Positions 37,478 through 46,290 of a stretch of 64,000 nt of DNA are shown piece by piece. The position numbers were made by a program, and so were the translations under genes. Numbering within the stretch: the stretch's first letter is position 1; the number at the start of each line of letters is the position of its first letter. The stretch lies in assembly GCF_041908905.1 (NCBI RefSeq), contig NZ_JAYREK010000003.1, positions 1 to 64,000 on the forward strand, in the 5' to 3' direction. The DNA comes from Zoogloea sp041908905 (lineage in GTDB: Bacteria > Pseudomonadota > Gammaproteobacteria > Burkholderiales > Rhodocyclaceae). The notes beneath the pieces were generated by a model. It did not search any database, was not told the DNA's origin, and saw only the letters and a list, made by a program, of their open reading frames with translations.

Positions 37478-37539
37478 GACGACTCCTTTAGTTGAGATGA
37501 TTTAAATTGAAACCGAAACGACTGCTAAAACTCTGAAAC

Positions 37540-38382
37540 TTAGTGGCTTTCGTGAGCCTGACCGATATACACCAGGGTCAGCATCATGAAGATGAAGGCC
37601 TGCAGGGCGACGATCAGGATGTGGAAGACGGCCCAGATGGAACCGGCGACCACGTGACCCAGGAAACCAAACACGGTGGCGGTACCGCCCATCAGCGCGA
37701 TCAGCATGAACACCAGCTCGCCGGCGTACATGTTGCCGAACAGTCGCATGCCGTGGGAGACGGTCTTGGCCAGGAACTCGATCATCTGCATCAGGAAGTT
37801 GATCGGATACAGAAGCGGGTGGGAGCCGAAGGGCGCGGTGAAGAGTTCATGCACCCAGCCGCCGAAGCCCTTGATCTTGATGTTGTAGTAGAGGCAGATC
37901 AGCAGCACGCCGATGGACATGCCCAGGGTGCCGTTGAGGTCGGCGGTCGGCACGACGCGGAGGTAGGCGTGCTCGTCACCGGAGATCATCGCCCAGATCT
38001 TGGGGAGCAGATCGACGGGCAGGAAGTCCATGGAGTTCATCAGGAAGATCCAGAAGAACACCGTGAGGGCGACGGGGGCAACGAACTTGCGGGATTCGGC
38101 GCTGTGGACGATGCCCTTGGCCTGATCGGCAACCATCTCGACGAGGATCTCGATGGCAGCCTGGAAGCGGCCCGGTACGCCGGACGTGGCCTTGCTGGCG
38201 GCCTTGACCAGAATCAGCAGGGTGACGATGCCGAGGCCGATCGAGAAGAAGAGGGTGTCCAGGTTCCACACACTCCAGTCGATGATCGCGGTTTGCGCGT
38301 GACCGGTAGAGTTGAGGTGGGTCAGGTGGTGGACGATGTATTCGCCCGCTGTCGGGGCGTGTGCTTCGGTACCAGTGCTCAT
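37540..38382 (-). CDS. atpB: ATP synthase subunit a
   Basis: A 280-residue membrane subunit that forms the proton channels. The essential Arg lies in the SHGMRLFGNMYAGELVFMLI helix; the last helix carries HILIVALQAFIFMMLTLVYIG. The ATG at 38382 (MSTGTEAHAPTAGEYIVHHL) is chosen; the frame is open to 38457 but overlaps atpI there. Two bases separate it from the atpI stop. Confidence 0.95.
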   Translation of the reverse strand: MSTGTEAHAPTAGEYIVHHLTHLNSTGHAQTAIIDWSVWNLDTLFFSIGLGIVTLLILVKAASKATSGVPGRFQAAIEILVEMVADQAKGIVHSAESRKFVAPVALTVFFWIFLMNSMDFLPVDLLPKIWAMISGDEHAYLRVVPTADLNGTLGMSIGVLLICLYYNIKIKGFGGWVHELFTAPFGSHPLLYPINFLMQMIEFLAKTVSHGMRLFGNMYAGELVFMLIALMGGTATVFGFLGHVVAGSIWAVFHILIVALQAFIFMMLTLVYIGQAHESH

Positions 38383-38384
38383 GG

Positions 38385-38726
38385 TCAGGTCTTCACCAAA
38401 AATGCAAACAAATTCGCCTTCAGCGCCACGACCAACCCGAGAAACAACGCCAACCAATGGACGTCTGGATACACGAGTCGAACGGTCGCCAACAATCCTA
38501 CGGTTGACGCGATCTTCAAGAACTCGCCAACAAAAAACGCAAGCGGGTACGACGCAGCCGGACGCTTGGATACCACGTGCAGGCGCAGGGCGAAAAACAA
38601 ATTGGGAAGAACACAGGCTGCGCCTCCCAACGCCGCCGACAACGCACCGCGCACCCCTATGATCGCTCCCGCGACTATTGCCGCCAGGATCGTCGCGCCT
38701 ATCTGCAGGAATACCGCTTTAAACAT
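38385..38726 (-). CDS. atpI: ATP synthase subunit I
   Basis: A 113-residue four-helix membrane protein at the head of the atp operon, the place of AtpI, which assists assembly of the c-ring and may carry Mg2+. Sequence is weakly conserved in the family; position and helix layout decide the call. In many betaproteobacteria parA/parB lie upstream; here an ArsR regulator is divergent instead. Confidence 0.85.
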   Translation of the reverse strand: MFKAVFLQIGATILAAIVAGAIIGVRGALSAALGGAACVLPNLFFALRLHVVSKRPAASYPLAFFVGEFLKIASTVGLLATVRLVYPDVHWLALFLGLVVALKANLFAFLVKT

Positions 38727-38782
38727 GGTTCTCTGCGTGGCACGTCGGGTGTTGCGCCGTTCGCCGTACGAAAAACATGCGG

Positions 38783-38811
38783 ATGGTAGGGGTTAACCGT
38801 GACAAAGTCAA
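38783..38811 (-). promoter_or_regulatory. Likely atp operon promoter
   Basis: On the minus strand TTGACT, 17 bases, then TACCAT (four of six to TATAAT) lies about 57 bases upstream of the atpI ATG. Spacing and -35 are good; the -10 is moderate. Confidence 0.5.
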
Positions 38812-38873
38812 TTGTTGCGGCGCCGCAGCCGCTGGATTTCTTAGGGCGCTTCGCGTTTGTCCGGCCCCGGAGC

Positions 38874-38908
38874 TTGACACTTTCCCAAAACATATCGATG
38901 ATCATCGA
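38874..38908 (+). promoter_or_regulatory. Promoter and palindromic operator of the ArsR gene
   Basis: TTGACA at 38874-38879 is a perfect -35. After 17 bases comes GATGAT (four of six to the -10). Over it lies a perfect 14-base palindrome TCGATGATCATCGA at 38895-38908, ending one base before the ATG at 38910. A repressor bound there would block RNA polymerase, and the transcript would be nearly leaderless. Confidence 0.6.
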
Positions 38909-38909
38909 C

Positions 38910-39221
38910 ATGAATAAGGACTACTCCCGAGCCATCCCGGAAGCGTGGCGCGACATCTCCCTGATCTTCAGCGCCCTCGGCGATGAACACCGGCAGCGCA
39001 TCCTCCTCACCTTCGAGCCGGGTGAGCGGCTCAACGTGGGGCAGATCGCCGAGGTGTCCACCCTCGCCCGGTCCACGGTTTCCCATCACCTCAAGGTGCT
39101 GCGGGAAGCCGGCGTGCTGGTGGCCGAGCGGGAGGGCAAGGAGATCTACTTCCACGTAAACAAGGCCTACCTGCAGGCGGCCTTCGGGAAGGTGAACGAC
39201 TACCTGGAGACCTGGCTCTGA
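38910..39221 (+). CDS. ArsR-family winged-helix regulator without cysteines
   Basis: A 103-residue regulator. The recognition part is VGQIAEVSTLARSTVSHHLKVLREAGVLVAEREG, and the beta-wing EGKEIYFHV follows. There is no Cys in the protein, so the classic metal or arsenite sites of ArsR/SmtB are missing and another signal is likely. The ATG at 38910 is chosen because the upstream in-frame starts (38799, 38898) fall in the promoter or operator. The acyltransferase gene starts nine bases after its stop, so it probably controls lipid-recycling genes and itself. Confidence 0.85.
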   Translation: MNKDYSRAIPEAWRDISLIFSALGDEHRQRILLTFEPGERLNVGQIAEVSTLARSTVSHHLKVLREAGVLVAEREGKEIYFHVNKAYLQAAFGKVNDYLETWL

Positions 39222-39230
39222 CCCGCCGCG

Positions 39231-41378
39231 ATGCCGATGATGCGAAACCTCCTCAAGATGCTGCTGCGCGGGCTGGCCGGACTGCTGTTCCGGGTCCGCG
39301 TGAAGGGCGGGCTGCCCGCCGAGCGCGGGCGCCTGCTGGTCGTCGCCAATCACGAATCCTTCCTCGACGGCCTGTTGCTGGGGCTGTTCCTGCCCCTCGA
39401 CCCGGTGTTCGTGGTGCATACGGGGGTCGTCCGCAACCCGGTGTTCCGGCTGCTGCTCGGGCTGGTGGACTACCTGGCGGTGGACCCGACCAGCCCGATG
39501 GCGATGAAGCGGGTGATCCGCCTGATCGAGGGCGGGCGCCCGGTGGTGATCTTCCCCGAAGGCCGCATCACCACCACCGGCAGCCTGATGAAGACCTACG
39601 ACGGCCCGGCCTTCGTCGCCGCGAGGACAGGCGCCACGATCCTGCCGGTGCGCATCGACGGCGCGGCGCGGACGTATTTCTCGCGGCTCGCGGCCCACGT
39701 GCCGCGCAAGCTGTTCCCGCGGATCAGCCTCTTCCTGCAGCCCACCACCCGGCTGCCGATGCCCGAGGCCGGCACCGCGCGGGACCGCCGCCGCAAGGCC
39801 GGGGAGGGGATGCGCCGGCTGATGCAGGAGATGATCTTCGCCACCCGCCCGGAGCAGACGCTCTTCGAGGCGCTGCTCGACGCGGCGGCGATCCACGGCC
39901 GTGGCACCCGGCTGGTCGAGGACCTGAAGCAGATCGAATACAGCTACCGCGACCTGATCGACATGGCCCTGGCCCTCGGCCGGCTGGTGGCCCGCGAGAG
40001 CGCCCCCGGCGAGCGGGTCGGCCTGCTGCTGCCCAACCTGGCGCCGACGCTGGCGCTGGTGTTCGGCCTGGGCGCCCGGCGCCGGGTGGCGGCGATGCTC
40101 AACTACACCGCCGGCGTCGACGGCATGCAGGCCGCCTGCACCGCCGCGCAGATCCGCACCATCGTCAGCTCGCGGGCCTTCGTCGAGCAGGCCAAACTCG
40201 GCGACAAGCTGGCCGCGCTGCAGGGCGTGCGGGTGGTGTATCTGGAAGACCTCCGCGCCGGCATGGGGCTGGCCGACACGCTGTGGCTGCTGCTGTGGGC
40301 ACGCCCCTTCCCCCGCGCCGCGCTGCCGGCCGCGTCGCCGGAAGATGCGGCGGTGGTGCTGTTCACCTCGGGCTCCGAGGGCAAGCCGAAGGGCGTCGTG
40401 CTGTCCCACCGGGCGCTGCTGGCGAACGTGGCGCAGATCCGCGCGGTGGTCGATTTTTCCATCGACGACAAGATCCTCAACGCGCTGCCCCTGTTCCATT
40501 CCTTCGGCCTCACCGCCGGGGGGCTGCTGCCGCTGCTCACCGGCGCCAGGGTCTTCCTGTATCCGTCGCCGCTCCACTACCGGGTGATCCCGGAGCTGGC
40601 CTACGACCGCAACTGCACGGTGCTGCTGGGCACCAGCACCTTCCTCGGCAATTACGCCAGGTTCGCCCATCCCTATGATTTCTACCGCCTGCGCTACGTG
40701 ATCGCCGGCGCCGAGAAGCTCGCCACGCCGGTGCGCGACCTGTGGTTCGAGAAGTTCGGGATCCGCATCTTCGAAGGCTACGGCGCCACCGAGACGGCGC
40801 CGGTGCTGGCGGTGAATACCCCGATGGCCTTCCGCAGCGGCACGGTCGGCCAGTTCCTGCCCGGCCTGCAGCACCGCCTGCTGCCGGTGCCGGGCATCGC
40901 CGGCGGCGGGATGCTCCACGTCAAGGGCCCGAACCTGATGTCCGGCTACCTGCGCTTCGACAACCCCGGCGTGCTGCAGGCCCCGGCGTCGGCGGCCGGG
41001 GAGGGCTGGTACGAGACCGGCGACGTGGTCGAAGTCGATGCCGACGGCTTCGTGAAGATCGTCGGCCGGGTCAAGCGCTTTGCCAAGGTGGCCGGCGAGA
41101 TGGTGTCGCTGGAGGCCGTCGAGAAGCTCGCCGCCGCCGCCTCGCCCGGCGCCGCCCACGCCGCCTCGACCCAGCCCGACGCCAGCCGCGGCGAGACCAT
41201 CCTGCTGTTCTCCACCGATCCGCAGCTCAACCGCGAACGCCTGCAGGCGGCCGCCCGCGACGGCGGCTGGCCGGAGATCGCCGTACCGCGGCGGATCATT
41301 CCGGTGGACGCGCTGCCGCTGCTGGGCACCGGCAAGATCGACTACGTCACCCTCAAACAGATGGCCGAACAGGCCTGA
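39231..41378 (+). CDS. Acyltransferase/acyl-ACP synthetase fusion (Aas-like)
   Basis: A 715-residue two-domain protein. The N-terminal PlsC-type acyltransferase has the NHESFLD box (His41, Asp46) and FPEGRIT. The C-terminal AMP-forming domain has FTSGSEGKPKGVVLSH near residue 380, GYGATETAPVL and YETGDVVEVDADGF. This is the layout of E. coli Aas, which re-acylates 2-acyl-lysophosphatidylethanolamine with free fatty acids. It begins nine bases after the ArsR gene, and the lipoprotein gene follows 16 bases later, so an operon is likely. Confidence 0.88.
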   Translation: MPMMRNLLKMLLRGLAGLLFRVRVKGGLPAERGRLLVVANHESFLDGLLLGLFLPLDPVFVVHTGVVRNPVFRLLLGLVDYLAVDPTSPMAMKRVIRLIEGGRPVVIFPEGRITTTGSLMKTYDGPAFVAARTGATILPVRIDGAARTYFSRLAAHVPRKLFPRISLFLQPTTRLPMPEAGTARDRRRKAGEGMRRLMQEMIFATRPEQTLFEALLDAAAIHGRGTRLVEDLKQIEYSYRDLIDMALALGRLVARESAPGERVGLLLPNLAPTLALVFGLGARRRVAAMLNYTAGVDGMQAACTAAQIRTIVSSRAFVEQAKLGDKLAALQGVRVVYLEDLRAGMGLADTLWLLLWARPFPRAALPAASPEDAAVVLFTSGSEGKPKGVVLSHRALLANVAQIRAVVDFSIDDKILNALPLFHSFGLTAGGLLPLLTGARVFLYPSPLHYRVIPELAYDRNCTVLLGTSTFLGNYARFAHPYDFYRLRYVIAGAEKLATPVRDLWFEKFGIRIFEGYGATETAPVLAVNTPMAFRSGTVGQFLPGLQHRLLPVPGIAGGGMLHVKGPNLMSGYLRFDNPGVLQAPASAAGEGWYETGDVVEVDADGFVKIVGRVKRFAKVAGEMVSLEAVEKLAAAASPGAAHAASTQPDASRGETILLFSTDPQLNRERLQAAARDGGWPEIAVPRRIIPVDALPLLGTGKIDYVTLKQMAEQA

Positions 41379-41394
41379 CCCCGAAAGGCCCACC

Positions 41395-42222
41395 ATGCAC
41401 CGCAAAGCCCTCGCCGCCCTGCTGATCGCACCGCTCGTCGCCACCGGCTGCGCCACCTGGTTCGACCAGGGCCGGCAGGCCCAGCGCGCCAGCGTCGTCG
41501 ACTACCTCTACCCGAAGGGCGAGCCGCCAGCCCTCGCCCCGAGCGTCCCCGAGCTACAGCTGCCGCTGCGGGTCGGCATCGCCTTCGTGCCGGGCGAGCG
41601 CTACGCCGACCTCCCCGAAGCCGAGCGCGAGCGCCTGCTGCGCCGGGTCAAGGAAGCCTTCGCCAGCCGGCCCTACATCGCCGCCATCGAGGCGATCCCC
41701 ACCACCTACCTGCGCGCCCGCGGTGGCTTCGACAACCTGGAGCAGACCGGGCGGATGTTCAACGTGGACGTGGTGACGCTGCTGTCCTACGACCAGGTGC
41801 AGTTCAGCGACAGCAACCGGCTGTCCATCTTCTACTGGACCATCGTCGGCGGCTATTTCGTGAACGGCAGCCAGTACGACGTGAACACCCTGGTCGACGC
41901 CTCGGTGTTCGACCTGAAGAGCCGCCAGCTGCTGTTCCGCGCCCCCGGCAGCAGCCAGCTCAAGGGCAGCTCGCCGCTGGTGAGGTTCGGCGAAGCCTCC
42001 CGCGAGGCCCGCAGCGAGGGCTACCGGCAGGCCATCGACAACCTGATCCCCCAGCTCGACGCCCAGCTCGAGGGCTTCAAGGTACGGGTCAAGGAAGACA
42101 AGGTCGCCCGGGTGGTGCACAAACCCGGCTACAGCGGCGGCGGCGCGATCGATCTCGCCGGCCTCGGCCTGTTAGGCGCGCTGGCGACGCTGGCCACCGT
42201 GCGCAAGCGCCGTGCCGGCTGA
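41395..42222 (+). CDS. Rhombotarget lipoprotein with GlyGly-CTERM tail
   Basis: A 275-residue predicted lipoprotein. The lipobox LVATGC puts the lipidated residue at Cys19. The body is a mixed alpha/beta domain (LRVGIAFVPGERYADLP onward). The C-terminus has the three parts of a GlyGly-CTERM sorting signal: SGGG at 247-250, a hydrophobic helix, and a basic end RKRR. The gene overlaps the rhombosortase gene by 11 bases, so the rhombosortase is presumably its dedicated processing enzyme. A protein with lipid at one end and a cleavable anchor at the other is notable. Confidence 0.85.
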   Translation: MHRKALAALLIAPLVATGCATWFDQGRQAQRASVVDYLYPKGEPPALAPSVPELQLPLRVGIAFVPGERYADLPEAERERLLRRVKEAFASRPYIAAIEAIPTTYLRARGGFDNLEQTGRMFNVDVVTLLSYDQVQFSDSNRLSIFYWTIVGGYFVNGSQYDVNTLVDASVFDLKSRQLLFRAPGSSQLKGSSPLVRFGEASREARSEGYRQAIDNLIPQLDAQLEGFKVRVKEDKVARVVHKPGYSGGGAIDLAGLGLLGALATLATVRKRRAG

Positions 42223-42751
42223 GCGCCTGGGGCTGGCGCTGCTGGCCCTGCTCGTCGCGGCGGCCAACCTGCTGCCCGGCGAAACCGTCGAATGGCGTCG
42301 CGAGGCCATCATGCGTGGCGAATTGTGGCGGCTGTGGAGCGGCCAGTTGTGCCACTGGTCCTCGGCCCACCTTGCGGGCAACCTGGCGGCGATGGCGGCC
42401 GTCGGCGTGATCGCCGGCCGACCGGTACGCCGCTGGCTGGCCGCGCTGCCCCTCGCCGCGCCGCTGCTGTCGCTGTTCCTGCTGGTCGCGGCGCCGGCGC
42501 TGGAAAGCTACCGCGGGCTGTCCGGCCTGGTCGGCGTGCTGGTGGTCGGCGCCGTGCTCACAGGCGGCGGGCCCGGCCGGCTGCTCGGCCTCGCCTACCT
42601 GGGCAAGCTGGCCTTCGACATCGCCACCGGCGGCGGCTCGGCGCTGCTGCCGGCGGGCATCGCCGTCACGTGGCAGGCCCACCTCGGCGGCCTGCTGATC
42701 GGTACGGCACTCGCCGTGGCCTTCCGCCGGCTGGACGCCGGCCGGCACTGA
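42212..42751 (+). CDS. Rhombosortase (rhomboid-like intramembrane serine protease)
   Basis: A 179-residue membrane protein with about six helices. Rhomboid-type features are the catalytic Ser104 in YRGLSGLVG, His157 in WQAHLGGLLIG, and the structural HLAGN motif (His53, Asn57). Rhombosortases cleave GlyGly-CTERM tails near the membrane and help transfer the protein to the cell surface. The start is GTG at 42212, inside the end of the target lipoprotein gene, which implies coupled translation. Confidence 0.87.
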   Translation: MPAERLGLALLALLVAAANLLPGETVEWRREAIMRGELWRLWSGQLCHWSSAHLAGNLAAMAAVGVIAGRPVRRWLAALPLAAPLLSLFLLVAAPALESYRGLSGLVGVLVVGAVLTGGGPGRLLGLAYLGKLAFDIATGGGSALLPAGIAVTWQAHLGGLLIGTALAVAFRRLDAGRH

Positions 42752-42817
42752 CACGCCGCCGGCCGCCGCACAACGCCCTTTCGCAAACCTCCCCGCCGCC
42801 CCCGACCGGAACCCCGC

Positions 42818-44695
42818 ATGAGCCAATTCCGCCTTCTCCGTGAACGCCGCTTCCGGCCGTTCTTCCTGACCCAGTTCCTCGGCGCCTTCAACGACAACCT
42901 GTTCAAGAACGCGCTGGTGGTGCTGCTCACCTTCCAGGCGGCGAGCTGGACGACGATCGCCCCGGCGCTGCTGGCCAACCTGGCGGCCGGCATCTTCATC
43001 CTGCCCTTCTTCCTGTTCTCGGCCACCGCGGGCCAGCTGGCCGACAAATACGACAAGGCGCACCTGACCCGCCTCGTGAAGGGGCTGGAAGTGACCATCA
43101 TGCTGATCGCGCTGGCGGGCTTCGTGGGGCACAGCCTGGCGGTGCTGCTGGGGGCGCTGTTCCTGCTCGGCTGCCATTCGACCCTGTTCGGGCCGGTCAA
43201 ATACGCGCTGCTGCCCCAGCACCTGCATGAAGACGAGCTGGTCGGCGGCAACGCGCTGGTCGAAGCCGGCACCTTCGTGGCGATCCTGCTGGGCACCCTG
43301 GCCGGCGGGCTGCTCGCCGGAGCCGCCCACGGGGAGCTGTGGATCGCCGGCGCCGGGCTGGTGGTGGCGGTGGCCGGCTACCTCGTCAGCCGCGGGGTGC
43401 CGCCGGCCCCGGCGCCGGAGCCCGGCCTCCGCGTCAATCCCAACCCCTTCACCGAAACCCGGCGCAACATCGGCTTTGCGCGGGAAAACCGGCCGGTCTT
43501 TCTGGCGATCCTCGGCATCTCGTGGTTCTGGCTCTACGGCGCGCTGTTCCTGGCCCAGTTCCCGGCCTATGCAAAAAGCGTTATCGGCGGCGGCGAGGGC
43601 ACGGTGACCCTGCTGCTGGCCACCTTCACGGTGGGCATCGGGCTCGGCTCGCTGCTGTGCGAGAAGCTCTCGGGCGGGCACATCGAGATCGGCCTGGTGC
43701 CCTTCGGCTCCATCGGGCTGACCCTCTTCGGGCTCGATATGGCCTTCGCCTCGCCGACCAGCCTGCCGGCGGGCGCGCCGCTGGCAGTCGCCGGGGTGCT
43801 CGCCCAGCCGGGTGTCTTCCGGGTGCTGCTGGCGCTGCTGATGCTGGGGGTGTTTGGCGGCTTCTTCATCGTGCCGCTCTACGCGATGCTGCAGAGCCGC
43901 TCGGCGGCGGCCCACCGGGCCCGGGTGATCGCCGCCAACAACATCATGAACGCGCTGTTCATGGTGGCCGGCGCCCTCGGCGCGGCCGGGCTGCTCGGCG
44001 CCGGGCTGTCGATCCCGGCGCTGTTCGGCGTGGCGGCGGTGATGAATGCGGCGGTGGCGCTGTATATCTACCGGCTGGTGCCCGAGTTCCTGCTGCGCTT
44101 CATCGTCTGGATACTGATCCACACGGTGTATCGCCTGCGCACCCGGGGCCTCGGGCAGATCCCCGAGGAAGGCCCGGCGGTGCTGGTGTGCAACCACGTG
44201 AGCTTCGTCGACGCGTTGGTGATCGCCGCCGCCTGCCGACGGCCGATACGCTTCGTGATGGACCACCGGGTCTTCCACTGGCCGCTGCTGTCCTTCGTGT
44301 TCCGTCACAGCCGGGCGATCCCGATCGCGCCCGCAAGGGAAGACACGGCGATGCTGGAAGCAGCCTTCGCCGAAGTCTCCCGGGCCCTCGCGGCGGGCGA
44401 GCTGGTCGGCCTGTTCCCCGAAGGAAAGATCACCTCGGACGGCGAGCTCGCCGCCTTCCGGCCGGGCATCACGCGCATCCTCGAGGCCAACCCGGTGCCC
44501 GTCGTGCCACTGGCGCTGCGCGGGCTGTGGGGGAGCATGTTCTCCCGCAAGGATGGCCCCGCCCTGAGCCGCCCGCTGCGGCGCGGGCTATGGAGCCGGA
44601 TCGAACTCGTCGCCGGGCCGGCGCTGGCACCGGCCCAGGCCAGCCTGCCCGAGCTGGAACGCCAGGTGGCCGAACTGCGGGGCGACGGGAAATGA
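42818..44695 (+). CDS. LplT-like MFS transporter fused to a PlsC acyltransferase
   Basis: A 625-residue fusion. Residues about 1-410 form twelve membrane helices of the lysophospholipid-transporter group (LTQFLGAFNDNLFKNALVVLLTF at the start). Residues about 430-620 are a second PlsC-type acyltransferase with NHVSFVDA near 460 and FPEGKIT. In E. coli LplT flips lysophospholipids and Aas re-acylates them. Here the flippase carries its own acyltransferase, while an Aas-like enzyme lies two genes upstream. Together they suggest a complete inner-membrane lipid repair unit. Confidence 0.88.
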   Translation: MSQFRLLRERRFRPFFLTQFLGAFNDNLFKNALVVLLTFQAASWTTIAPALLANLAAGIFILPFFLFSATAGQLADKYDKAHLTRLVKGLEVTIMLIALAGFVGHSLAVLLGALFLLGCHSTLFGPVKYALLPQHLHEDELVGGNALVEAGTFVAILLGTLAGGLLAGAAHGELWIAGAGLVVAVAGYLVSRGVPPAPAPEPGLRVNPNPFTETRRNIGFARENRPVFLAILGISWFWLYGALFLAQFPAYAKSVIGGGEGTVTLLLATFTVGIGLGSLLCEKLSGGHIEIGLVPFGSIGLTLFGLDMAFASPTSLPAGAPLAVAGVLAQPGVFRVLLALLMLGVFGGFFIVPLYAMLQSRSAAAHRARVIAANNIMNALFMVAGALGAAGLLGAGLSIPALFGVAAVMNAAVALYIYRLVPEFLLRFIVWILIHTVYRLRTRGLGQIPEEGPAVLVCNHVSFVDALVIAAACRRPIRFVMDHRVFHWPLLSFVFRHSRAIPIAPAREDTAMLEAAFAEVSRALAAGELVGLFPEGKITSDGELAAFRPGITRILEANPVPVVPLALRGLWGSMFSRKDGPALSRPLRRGLWSRIELVAGPALAPAQASLPELERQVAELRGDGK

Positions 44696-44707
44696 AACGG
44701 GCGGCGC

Positions 44708-45301
44708 TCAGCCCAGACTCAGCGCCCCCAGGGAGGCATCGCGGCGGCCCAGCCGCGCGGCCAGGCGCGGGCGGACGGTCAGCAGCGCGAAGACGATGCC
44801 CGCCAGCATCAGCCCGACGAACAGGCCCATGAAGCCCATGTAGCCCAGGGTCGCGGCAACCGGCTTGGCAACGCCGACGAAGGCGGCATACAGCCACGAA
44901 GTGGCGCTGATCGCGCCGAAGATCACCGGCAGCAGGGCCGCCTGGCCCGGGTTGGCCTGGGGCGCCGCCATCCGCGGGAAGGCCAGCAGATGGAGGCCCA
45001 GGCTATTGACCGTCAGGACGGCCACGACGGTCAGCTTGGCCAGCAGCTTGGGCTTGGTGGCCAGCAGTCCGGTGTCGAAGCCGGTGTCCATGCCGATCAC
45101 CGCCAGGCCGGTTATCCACAGGACGACCAGGGCGATGGTCGCCACCGCCGCGGCCTTCCCCAGCATTCCCATGTCGATGCGCTCCCGCGCAAAGATGGCG
45201 AAATCGCCGAAGGCCACGGCCACCGCCGCGATGGCGAGGGCGAGCACGTGCAGGTAGATCGCCAGCATCCTGGCAATGGTCATGAAGTCGGGCGTTTCCA
45301 T
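44708..45301 (-). CDS. Uncharacterised membrane protein of the DUF3365 operon
   Basis: A 197-residue protein with about six hydrophobic helices. Histidines inside helices (YLHVLAL near residue 18, LGLHLLAF near residue 103) could bind heme b, but this is only a suggestion. No family is recognised. The ATG at 45301 has GAGGA six bases upstream and lies eight bases after the DUF3365 gene, so it is the third gene of a tight operon. Confidence 0.7.
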   Translation of the reverse strand: METPDFMTIARMLAIYLHVLALAIAAVAVAFGDFAIFARERIDMGMLGKAAAVATIALVVLWITGLAVIGMDTGFDTGLLATKPKLLAKLTVVAVLTVNSLGLHLLAFPRMAAPQANPGQAALLPVIFGAISATSWLYAAFVGVAKPVAATLGYMGFMGLFVGLMLAGIVFALLTVRPRLAARLGRRDASLGALSLG

Positions 45302-45309
45302 GGTGATCC

Positions 45310-46278
45310 TCAGCGTTTGTTCATCCGGCGGTACAGGTACTCGATGGAGGTGTGCATCGCCTTCACGGCGGTGTTGAGTTCGTGGATCTCGTTGCGGGAC
45401 ACGTGCTCGCCTTCGATGAAATCCACCTTGGCGATGCTGGTGCCCGGCTCGGCGTTGGCTGCCGCCAGCGCGAACTCCCGCACCCGGCGTACCGGCACGA
45501 TCACCTGCTGGCGGATGAACAGCAGCAGGCCGAGGACCCCCAGGCCCATCGCCGCGAGGGCCAGCCACACCTCGTTGTCGAAGCGCTGCACGAAATTGAC
45601 CAGGCTGAAATCCAGCGGGATCGCCACGCTGATCACGCCGGCGAGCTTGCCTTCCTCGTAGCCGTAGCCCTGCGGCCCGGGGTAGAGCGCCTTGACGGCG
45701 GCCGGCGCCGCGGCCGGGGCGCCGTGGCAGGTCAGGCAGCCCTTGTCGGCCACCAGCCGGCGGGCGTACAGCAGCTGCCCGCCGCGCACTTCGCTGTATT
45801 CGGACGCCCCCGACTCCCGGATCGCGTTCATCGCCACCTTGTCGAAGTCGCTCGGTGCGTTGTTGGGGTTCATGTAGCGGTCGGAGGTCATGCGGAACTT
45901 GGCCTTCGCCGGCGAGGCGATCGTGATGTCCGACAGCTCCCGCTGCACCAGGGCCGGGTTCTTGCGGTGGAAGGCCGCCTCGTTGGGTGCCGCGGTGGAA
46001 TCGTTCGCAGCGCTGGCCGCCGACAGCTCGCGCTCGAGGAAGCTGCCGACCTCCTGCTTCGGATTGCGGGGGTCGTCCTTCACCCACACGCCCCGGTAGC
46101 GGGTCGCCCACTGGCCGAAGTTATCCACCATGTCCGCCACGGTGCGCGCCTGGTTGCGGGTCTCGCTGACATATACGGAGGATCCGACCAGATAGCTGGC
46201 CACCCCGGCAATGCCGGCCAGAACGATCAGCAGGAGAATGAACTGGAATGACAGGGAAAGTTTCTTGAAGGCATTCAT
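45310..46278 (-). CDS. DUF3365 (Tll0287-like) c-heme sensor protein with HAMP-like region
   Basis: A 322-residue protein. A membrane helix (about 10-32) is followed by a periplasmic DUF3365 domain with RFMTSDRYMNPNN-type and FDKVAMNAI segments and a c-type heme site Cys181-x2-Cys184-His185. A second helix lies near 240-260, and a cytoplasmic HAMP-like end contains the phrase VPVRRVREFALAAANAEPG. It has no kinase or methyl-accepting domain, so it must pass any redox or gas signal to a partner, plausibly the proteins encoded beside it. Confidence 0.85.
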   Translation of the reverse strand: MNAFKKLSLSFQFILLLIVLAGIAGVASYLVGSSVYVSETRNQARTVADMVDNFGQWATRYRGVWVKDDPRNPKQEVGSFLERELSAASAANDSTAAPNEAAFHRKNPALVQRELSDITIASPAKAKFRMTSDRYMNPNNAPSDFDKVAMNAIRESGASEYSEVRGGQLLYARRLVADKGCLTCHGAPAAAPAAVKALYPGPQGYGYEEGKLAGVISVAIPLDFSLVNFVQRFDNEVWLALAAMGLGVLGLLLFIRQQVIVPVRRVREFALAAANAEPGTSIAKVDFIEGEHVSRNEIHELNTAVKAMHTSIEYLYRRMNKR

Positions 46279-46290
46279 GGGAAATAGGGA

